Assembly (NCBI GenBank): GCA_018003515.1
Contig: JAGNDO010000002.1
Coordinates: forward strand, 1-64,000
Direction: 5' to 3'
DNA: 64,000 bases
Origin: Caldilineaceae bacterium
GTDB taxonomy: Bacteria > Chloroflexota > Anaerolineae > Caldilineales > Caldilineaceae
Position numbers and translations under genes: made by a program. Positions 57,042 to 64,000 of the stretch are shown piece after piece. How positions within the stretch are numbered: position 1 is the first letter of the stretch; each line of letters begins with the position of its first letter. The notes below the pieces were generated by a model, which was not told the origin of the DNA, did not search any database, and worked only from the letters and a program-made list of their open reading frames with translations.

Positions 57042-57216
57042 TGCGTTTCCTCTGGCTCTTTGTAATGAGTAATTTTGTAATGAGTAAATTTGGCGCTGTT
57101 GCAAAAAGCTTTCAAACCGCCAAGATCGCAGAGGATTTGCCGAGTTTCGCAGAGAAAATAAAGCTTTTCTCTGCATCCTCCGCGCATCCTCCCCGCCCGC
57201 TGCGGCTAAGTTTTTC

Positions 57217-59745
57217 CTATTCGCCCACAAACTTGGCCACGGTGACGCCATCGCCGCCTTCCCCGGCATCACCAGGGCGGAACTGGCTGACCAGGGGATG
57301 GTCCCGCAGGCGCAGACGCACGGCATCCCGCATGGCCCCGGTACCCTTGCCGTGGATGATGCGTACCCAGGGCAGTTGGGTCAAATAGGCATCGTCCATA
57401 TAGCGCTCCAACTTGGTCAGCCCCTCTTCCACCCGATGGCCGCGCAAGTCCAACTCCATGCCCGGTCCCTGGCCCAGGGGACGGCGTTTTTGCCCGCTGT
57501 GGGAAACTGACACTGTTTCTGTTTGACGCACAGCCTTCTGGCGCAGTTCCAGTCGCTGGGTAGGCAATTTAAGCCGGAAGGTGCCGATCACCACTTCGGT
57601 CTCGCTCGCCCCCGCATTCAACACCTCGCCGCTGGCGTGCAGGCTGGGGATCCAGACCCGATCCCCCACCTCAATGGGACCGGCCAGTCGGGCCGCCTCT
57701 TGGCCAGGCACGATCACATCCTGGTTCACCTGGCCGGAGATAGCTGCCTCCCGTCGGGTCAGTTCGGCCTGGGCCCGGGAGAGAAAATCGTCGTGGGCGT
57801 TGCCGCTGAAGCCTTCGCTGCCAAATTGGCCCAAGCGCTTGCGGGCCTGTTCGATCTCTCGTCGGGCCTCGGCCAGCTCGGTCTGCATGGTCTCCCGGGT
57901 CTCGGCGATCACCCGCCGGCGCACGGTCTCGATCTCGGCCAGTTGATGGCGCAGGTCGGTCTCGATCAACTGCACCTGGCGCTCCCGATCCCTGGTCCGT
58001 TCTTCAATACGCAGCCCCTCTTGCCGGGTACGTTTGATGTCATCCAGCAGGGACTCGGCTTGCAGAGCGTCCGGGCGCACAATGCCCTCGGCGGCCTCCA
58101 CAATCGTCGGGTTCAACCCCAAACGGCGGGCAATGGTCAGGGCATTGGATCGCCCCGGCAGCCCGATGCTCAACTCATAGGTGGGGCTGAGGCTCTCCAC
58201 ATCAAACTCCACCGAGGCGTTGCGCACGCCGGGGGTGCTATGGGCGTAGAGCTTCAGGTCGCTATAATGGGTGGTGGCCAGGGTGGTGATGCCCCGGTCT
58301 CGCAAATTTTCCAGCAAGGCCATGGCCAGCGCCGACCCCTCGTCCGGGTCCGTCCCCGCCCCCAATTCATCAAAAAGCACCAGACTCTGGGGGTCCGCCT
58401 CTTCCAAAATGTTGATGATGCGGGTCATGTGGCTGCTGAACGTACTCAGGTTCTGCTCAATGCTCTGCTCGTCGCCGATGTCCGCATAGATGCCGCTGAA
58501 AAGGGAGAGCTTGCTGCCCGGGTCCGTGGGGATCATCATCCCCGACTGGGCCATCAAAATCAGCAACCCCACGGTCTTGAGCGTAACAGTCTTGCCCCCC
58601 GTGTTGGGGCCGGTGACGACCAGCAAATAATAGGGTTCGGCATCGGCCTCGTTGCTGGCCTGCACAATGGCTTCGCTGTCGCCCAAATAGACATCAATGG
58701 GCACCACCGTGGCCGGGTTGAGCATGGGATGTCTGGCCCGACGCAGGTCGATCACCGAACCGGGATGTTGCAGGAGCGGCTGGGGGTCAGTGCCCTCTTT
58801 GCCATTTTTCTTGGAAGATTGAACAGCTTTCGGGATCTTAACTGGGCGTTGGGGCGGAAAGGGAACCACTTGGGGGGCGCTGGCTTCAAGTTCGAAGGCG
58901 TATCTAGCCTTGGCAAAGGTGAAGTCCAATTGGGCCAGGGCCTGCACATTGCGCCGGATATAGACCGCCTCATCCCCCACCAGATTGGACAACTCGGCCA
59001 GGATGCGCCGAATCTCCTTCTCTTCCTCCAAGGTCAGTTGACGCACGGCGTTGTTTTGCGTCACCACCTTCAGCGGCTCCACAAACAACGTAGCTCCGCT
59101 GGCCGATTGGTCGTGGACAATGCCGTCCACATAGCCCTTATATTCGGCCCGCACGGGCACCACATAGCGGCCCTGGCGCTGGGTGACAATCGGCTCTTGC
59201 AGATATTTGCGCATGGAATCGCTCTGCACCAGCCGGTCCAGGGTACTGAGCAGCCGGTCCTGAGCAACCCGCAGTTGGCTGCGGATGCTGCCCAATTCCG
59301 AGCTGGCGTTGTCCAACACATCCGCCCGGTCGCTGATGCAGCGGCTGATCTCGGTGATCACATGCTCGCACGGCTCGATGATGGACGCCATGTCGGCCAG
59401 GTGGGGAAAGGTGGCCGACAGCCGCATCAGGGTGCGCTTGAGGACGCTGGCCCGCAACAGGGTCAGCTTGATATCCAGCAGTTCCTGGGGAAACAGGGAG
59501 GCTCCCCGCTCCGCCTTCTCGGCCAGGGGGCGCACATCCGTGGCCCCGCCAAAATGGATGTCCGTCTTCTGCGCCAACAGCCGATAGGCCTCGGCGGTCT
59601 GGGCCAGCCAATCTTGCACCGTGCGCAGATCATCGCTGGGCAACAGGGAACGCGCAATCTCCGCCCCGGCGCTAAACGCACAGTGGGCGGCCAATCGCTC
59701 CAAAATCTTGCTGTATTCAAGGACACGCAAGGCTTGCGGATTCAT
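57217..59745 (-). CDS. mutS2: Endonuclease MutS2
   Basis: 842 residues. Core, lever and ATPase parts are present: Walker A VVTGPNTGGKTVTLKTVGLL, Walker B-like LVLFDELGAGTDPDEGSALA and, at the end, a complete Smr domain with DLRGHRVEEGLTKLERYMDD and VRIIHGKGTGAMRDAVRLRL. MutS2 lacks the mismatch-recognition domain of MutS and, in known cases, suppresses recombination or rescues collided ribosomes. A coiled region (RKRLGQFGSEG upstream of it) precedes the Smr part. The start ATG 59745 gives the family length. No mutL neighbour. Confidence 0.97.
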   Translation of the reverse strand: MNPQALRVLEYSKILERLAAHCAFSAGAEIARSLLPSDDLRTVQDWLAQTAEAYRLLAQKTDIHFGGATDVRPLAEKAERGASLFPQELLDIKLTLLRASVLKRTLMRLSATFPHLADMASIIEPCEHVITEISRCISDRADVLDNASSELGSIRSQLRVAQDRLLSTLDRLVQSDSMRKYLQEPIVTQRQGRYVVPVRAEYKGYVDGIVHDQSASGATLFVEPLKVVTQNNAVRQLTLEEEKEIRRILAELSNLVGDEAVYIRRNVQALAQLDFTFAKARYAFELEASAPQVVPFPPQRPVKIPKAVQSSKKNGKEGTDPQPLLQHPGSVIDLRRARHPMLNPATVVPIDVYLGDSEAIVQASNEADAEPYYLLVVTGPNTGGKTVTLKTVGLLILMAQSGMMIPTDPGSKLSLFSGIYADIGDEQSIEQNLSTFSSHMTRIINILEEADPQSLVLFDELGAGTDPDEGSALAMALLENLRDRGITTLATTHYSDLKLYAHSTPGVRNASVEFDVESLSPTYELSIGLPGRSNALTIARRLGLNPTIVEAAEGIVRPDALQAESLLDDIKRTRQEGLRIEERTRDRERQVQLIETDLRHQLAEIETVRRRVIAETRETMQTELAEARREIEQARKRLGQFGSEGFSGNAHDDFLSRAQAELTRREAAISGQVNQDVIVPGQEAARLAGPIEVGDRVWIPSLHASGEVLNAGASETEVVIGTFRLKLPTQRLELRQKAVRQTETVSVSHSGQKRRPLGQGPGMELDLRGHRVEEGLTKLERYMDDAYLTQLPWVRIIHGKGTGAMRDAVRLRLRDHPLVSQFRPGDAGEGGDGVTVAKFVGE

Positions 59746-59941
59746 GGACGGACTCGAAAACTAAAACTCACCGCAAAGAGCCGCTTTTCCTCTGCGAATC
59801 TCCGCAACTCTCTGCGCTCTCGACGGTTTGCTCTTGGCAGTTTGCCCGAAACAAAAACAGCGCCTGACAATTTGGGCGCACAGGCCATCATATCACAGGG
59901 CTAAAGGGAATGGCAAAGGGGATGGTCAAAGTCGAGGTGGA

Positions 59942-60050
59942 GAATAGAACGCGAATGGCCGCAACCCCACCCTAACCCTCCCCAATCTGGGGAGGGTTAG
60001 GGTGGGGTTAGAAGTTGCAAAAATCCGGGGCAATCCGCCAAATCCGCGTT
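59942..60050. repeat. AATCCG-family repeat with an inserted 47-base near-palindrome
   Basis: GAATAGAACGCGAATGGCC and the right end AAATCCGCGTTCTATTTC are the AATCCG family; inserted between is AACCCCACCCTAACCCTCCC facing GGGAGGGTTAGGGTGGGGTT, with a 5-base centre. The right end lies against the era stop codon. Confidence 0.8.
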
Positions 60051-61094
60051 CTATTTCTTCCCCTTCTTGGGCAACTGATAGCCCAACCGCATCAACATCT
60101 GCTCCTTCTTGCGCCACTTCTCCCACACCTTGACCCACAATTCCAAGTAGACCTTGGTGCCCACCATCTCCTCGATCTGGGGGCGGGCCAGCTTGCCGAT
60201 CTCTTTGATCATGCTGCCCCCTTGGCCCAGGACGATGCCCTTCTGGCTGCGCCGCTCCACATAGATGTTGGCGGCAATATAGGTCATGTTCTCATCCCTG
60301 GGCTTGAACTCGTCCACCACCACGGCCAGGCTGTGGGGGACTTCGTCCCGCAGCAAAGTCAGCGCCTGCTCGCGGATCAACTCCGCCACAATGAAGCGAG
60401 TTTGCAGATCCGTCACCTGGTCCGCCGGATAGAAACGGGGGCCGAGGGTCAGCAGCCCTTGCAGGACGGTCATCAAGGCCTCGGTTCCCTGGCCCGTGGT
60501 GGCGCTGAAGGCGGCGACTTGCGCCGGAACCAATCCGCCCAGGATTTCCATATAGTCACCCTGGCGGCGAGCCTGGGCCTCTTCGCCCTGATGCCAGCGA
60601 TCCGCCTGGTTGAGTCCCAGCACCAGGGCGGGCAGGGGTTTGGCCCGGTGCATCTCGCCCAGACGCTCGGCAATCAGCTGATCTTCTTCCGTGGGGGCAT
60701 CGTTCACATCCACCAGCCACAGCACCACATCCGCATCCCGGATGGTCTCGTCGGCAATGGCCACCATGGCCTGGCCCAACTTGTGCAGGGGCTTGTGGAT
60801 GCCCGGCGTGTCCAAAAAGATAAATTGGGCCGTGTCCGTGGTCAGGATGCCCATGATCTGATCCCGGGTGGTCTGGGGCTTGGGGCTGGTGATGGCGATC
60901 TTCTGCCCCAACAGCCGGTTGAGCAACGTAGACTTGCCCACGTTGGGCCGCCCGATCACGGCCACAAAGCCGCTGCGATGATCTTCGGGCAGATTTTCCG
61001 GCGCGAACATGGGGTCCAGATCCATCTCAAAGCTCGAATCGAGATCCAATGATTCTATCTCTTCTGTGACAACGTGCGGTCTTCGGTTGGCCAT
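60051..61094 (-). CDS. era: GTPase Era
   Basis: 347 residues. A 40-residue acidic N-terminal extension (EEIESLDLDSSFEMDLDPMF) precedes the GTPase: G1 GRPNVGKSTLLNRLLGQKIA, G3 FLDTPGIHKPLHKLGQAMV, G4 LNQAD and G5-like FSATTG. The C-terminal KH domain shows VYIAANIYVERRSQKG-type wording (NIYVERRSQKGIVLGQGGSM) and KIGKLARPQIEEMV-type helices. Era assists 16S rRNA 3'-end maturation and 30S assembly. Start ATG 61094 follows GGAG. G4 is NQAD rather than NKxD, which is notable. Confidence 0.95.
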   Translation of the reverse strand: MANRRPHVVTEEIESLDLDSSFEMDLDPMFAPENLPEDHRSGFVAVIGRPNVGKSTLLNRLLGQKIAITSPKPQTTRDQIMGILTTDTAQFIFLDTPGIHKPLHKLGQAMVAIADETIRDADVVLWLVDVNDAPTEEDQLIAERLGEMHRAKPLPALVLGLNQADRWHQGEEAQARRQGDYMEILGGLVPAQVAAFSATTGQGTEALMTVLQGLLTLGPRFYPADQVTDLQTRFIVAELIREQALTLLRDEVPHSLAVVVDEFKPRDENMTYIAANIYVERRSQKGIVLGQGGSMIKEIGKLARPQIEEMVGTKVYLELWVKVWEKWRKKEQMLMRLGYQLPKKGKK

Positions 61095-61180
61095 GTCCAC
61101 TCTCCCATGAAAAATAAGGTGTGGGACGATCAACCGTCCCACACCTTATTTTAGTCTAGTTTTGGGCTGGGGTACAGAAA

Positions 61181-61290
61181 TAGAACGCGGATGACGCGGA
61201 TTTGCGGATTTGACGGATTTACGCGAATTTTCCTCCAATCTTGAAAAAAATCCGTTTTTATCCGTCAAATCCGTCTCATCCGTGGTCTCT
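61181..61290. repeat. AATCCG-family inverted repeat
   Basis: ATAGAACGCGGATGACGCGG, then ATTTGACGGATTTACGCG on the left face AAAATCCGTTTTTATCCGTC, AAATCCGTCTCATCCGTGG on the right. It is close to the pckA stop. Confidence 0.75.
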
Positions 61291-61293
61291 TCC

Positions 61294-62901
<1,608 letters not shown>

Positions 62902-62964
62902 GTTTCCTCCTCAGTTGTTGAATTTTTTGAAACGGCGTCACCGATGTGAATAGAAATGCAGGCC

Positions 62965-62992
62965 AGTTTATCTTGGGTTTGCGTCGTTGCAA
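62965..62992 (-). promoter_or_regulatory. Probable promoter of pckA
   Basis: Reading leftward, TTGCAA (62992-62987), a 16-base spacer and TAAACT (62970-62965). Of the gene-free stretch 62902-63271 this and the hairpin at 63089-63123 are the only features I can support. Confidence 0.45.
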
Positions 62993-63088
62993 GTCCAACA
63001 AAACCTTACTAAACTATTAAATAACAGATAGTTGGATCGGGATAGTGACAAATAGACTCTAAGTAGGGAGACAGATGCCCTTTTTAAC

Positions 63089-63123
63089 AAAAAAAGCCGC
63101 ATCCCTGGGTAAGGGGCAGCTTT
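63089..63123 (-). terminator. Terminator-like hairpin downstream of the small membrane gene
   Basis: The leftward strand reads AAAGCTGCCCC, a TTACC loop region, AGGGATGCGGC and TTTTTTT. The stem has one wobble and one mismatch. It is 150 bases past the stop at 63272. Confidence 0.5.
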
Positions 63124-63271
63124 GAACAGAGATAGTTTGGAAAACGATGGGTGGGATCGACAACAAAGATGGCGGTCATGACCTTTACCTGCTCTTGACA
63201 TCAAAAAAGGCAGATTTGCAAGAAAGGGCTAAAATCTCTACTGCAAAAGTGTCAAAAAGCCGGTGGGTGAG

Positions 63272-63460
63272 TTACTCGAATTCCTGACTCCCCAGGCGAT
63301 CCAACACCGCCGTGCCGCCGATGAAGAACGCAGAGAGCGCTGGCATCAGCGGATCAGTGCGCAAGCCCTGAATTTCGGCTATGCCAAACCAGGCTAAACA
63401 CCCCACCCCAAGGAATAAAAGTCCATTGCTGATCCATCGGTTACGAGCTGACATACGCAT
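63272..63460 (-). CDS. Small two-helix membrane protein
   Basis: 62 residues. Two hydrophobic stretches (GLLFLGVGCLAWFGIAEI and MPALSAFFIGGTAVL) suggest a hairpin in the membrane with short ends. It shows no recognised family. No strong ribosome site is seen (ATG 63460 or 63454). The nearest downstream hairpin (63089-63123) could end its mRNA. It could be a real small protein or a chance frame. Confidence 0.45.
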   Translation of the reverse strand: MRMSARNRWISNGLLFLGVGCLAWFGIAEIQGLRTDPLMPALSAFFIGGTAVLDRLGSQEFE

Positions 63461-63625
63461 CTATCCCATCGAAAACTGGCCCAAAAACAAGCCATCCTTC
63501 ATCAAATTACATCCTGCATGCTGCGTCACATTATAGTGCGCGCACGCTCTGTGCGCAAATGCAGACCACTCGCGGACCAAATCCAGACCTGTTCCCGGCA
63601 GATACCCCCTGACCAAACAAAAGGC

Positions 63626-63718
63626 AATCGTTCACGCCCCCCGGCCCCCAATTCTGGGGGAGGTCGTGGACAGTTCCCCCCAAGATTGGGGGGTCAGGGG
63701 GGCGGGGGGTGAACGATT
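63626..63718. mobile_element. GC-rich MITE/REP-like element with AATCGTTCA ends
   Basis: AATCGTTCA and TGAACGATT bracket a sister copy of 33482-33576: GCCCCCAATTCTGGGGG, GGTCGTGGACAGTT, CCCCCCAAGATTGGGGGG and GTCAGGGGGGCGGGG. The end sequences differ from the other copy, yet each pair is self-complementary. Confidence 0.7.
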
Positions 63719-63723
63719 ACAAC

Positions 63724-63752
63724 AAAAGACCCCTCGCCGTAGCGAAGGGTCT
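63724..63752 (-). terminator. Intrinsic terminator of the small RNA
   Basis: AGACCCTTCGC and GCGAGGGGTCT pair around TACG and are followed by TTTT on the leftward transcript. Confidence 0.8.
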
Positions 63753-63839
63753 AATGGTTCCATGTCTGCCAAGAGGTTGAGCAGGGCAACCCAGGCAGAC
63801 AATGAGGGAGGAAACGAGGCAGCCCATAGGACTGATGAT
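63724..63839 (-). ncRNA. Unassigned structured small RNA, about 116 bases
   Basis: A transcript is predicted from a near-consensus promoter (63846-63874) to an intrinsic terminator (63724-63752). Between them lies a strong hairpin with stem GTCTGCC / GGCAGAC and an inner stem GGGTTG / CAACC. Pyrimidine-rich flanks (CTCGTTTCCTCCCTC) precede it. There is no convincing reading frame with a ribosome site. I do not recognise it as 6S, SRP, tmRNA or RNase P RNA. The next gene leftward is 260 bases away, beyond a repeat element, so a stand-alone sRNA is likelier than a leader. Confidence 0.6.
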
Positions 63840-63845
63840 AGATCT

Positions 63846-63874
63846 ATTCTAGCACGCCGGTTTTGTGCTGTCAA
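63846..63874 (-). promoter_or_regulatory. Consensus promoter of the small RNA
   Basis: Reading leftward, TTGACA (63874-63869), an exact 17-base spacer and TAGAAT (63851-63846). It is among the strongest promoter matches in the window. Confidence 0.8.
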
Positions 63875-63921
63875 CTACAATCTTTTTTGTCTGGCGCTTG
63901 ACGCCTGGAAACAGAAGGCGT

Positions 63922-64000
63922 ATGATCATGATCCATGCAGACAAGATCGGCGGCAGCATCTGGCTGATTCCAGCCGGACCAAAACAGACAACAGGAGGCT
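63922..64000 (+). other. Possible 5' end of a gene running off the window
   Basis: An open frame from ATG 63922 (or 63928) reads MIMIHADKIGGSIWLIPAGP and stays open to the edge; AGAAGG precedes the first ATG. The last bases ACAGGAGG also look like a ribosome site for a gene starting just beyond the edge, so this may be only a leader. Confidence 0.2.

Noticed and set aside
62968-63204. Open frame of 78 codons upstream of pckA
   Set aside because: No ribosome site, no similarity, and it crosses the terminator hairpin at 63089-63123.
63724-63839. 6S RNA
   Set aside because: Too short, and I cannot find the large central bubble with facing closing stems; left unassigned.

Overview
Organism. The window is GC-rich (about 60 %), densely coded and bacterial. 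It looks like Chloroflexota (Anaerolineae/Caldilineae-like). The grounds are indirect: MoeA fused to a periplasmic-binding-like domain, a threonyl-tRNA synthetase without the TGS domain, secreted proteins with a YLP-type tail, an ArsA-HSP20 fusion, and very repeat-rich intergenic DNA. The phylum is an inference from protein style; no rRNA is present.

Layout. 0.1-2.1 kb: moeA fusion. 2.4-7.0 kb: accessory island with an AAA ATPase divergent from a CHAT protease plus a coupled SRPBCC gene, then toxin-antitoxin genes, some broken (DUF2442, DUF433/DUF5615) and some intact (RelE/Phd/HigA in overlapping frames). 7.4-8.5 kb: two tandem secreted paralogues, followed by 0.6 kb of large nested inverted repeats. 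9.4-20.3 kb: oligoendopeptidase, orphan antitoxin, aconitase, a ParB-like/UspA fusion, a Memo-family protein, a methyltransferase and a HerA ATPase. 20.4-22.8 kb: a complete DUF433/DUF5615 pair and an ATPase/DUF4276 pair, which together separate HerA from a HAS-barrel-like gene at 22.9-23.5 kb. 23.8-33.3 kb: HAD hydrolase, a second ParB-like protein and three envelope genes (lamin-tail, Ig-like, HhH). 33.6-39.8 kb: SpoU/TrmH methyltransferase, rplT, rpmI, infC (AUU start), thrS, an M20 peptidase, a Thr-specific T-box leader and tRNA-Val. 39.9-50.5 kb: LON-like protein, truD, an XcyI-like restriction-modification pair, methyltransferase, ArsA-HSP20 with a membrane partner, DUF234 ATPase, glycosyltransferase, NUDIX and moaB. 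50.6-63.5 kb: S8 protease, HD phosphohydrolase, flippase-like protein, glycosyltransferase, SH3 protein, mutS2, era and pckA. 63.7-63.9 kb: an unassigned small RNA with a consensus promoter and a terminator.

How the genes work together. The housekeeping part is translation (thrS, infC, rpmI, rplT, truD, era, tRNA-Val), central carbon metabolism (acnA, pckA) and molybdopterin synthesis (moeA, moaB). Threaded through it are small defence-like modules (CHAT/ATPase, ATPase/DUF4276, type II R-M, several toxin-antitoxin sets), several less GC-rich than their neighbours.

Most striking at the DNA level are several families of short inverted repeats (heptad CCCCAAT arrays, GGCGAAT arrays, AATCCG arrays, GC-rich hairpin elements). 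Many sit exactly at stop codons and often supply the stop codon itself. Functions are read from sequence motifs only; no search was run.
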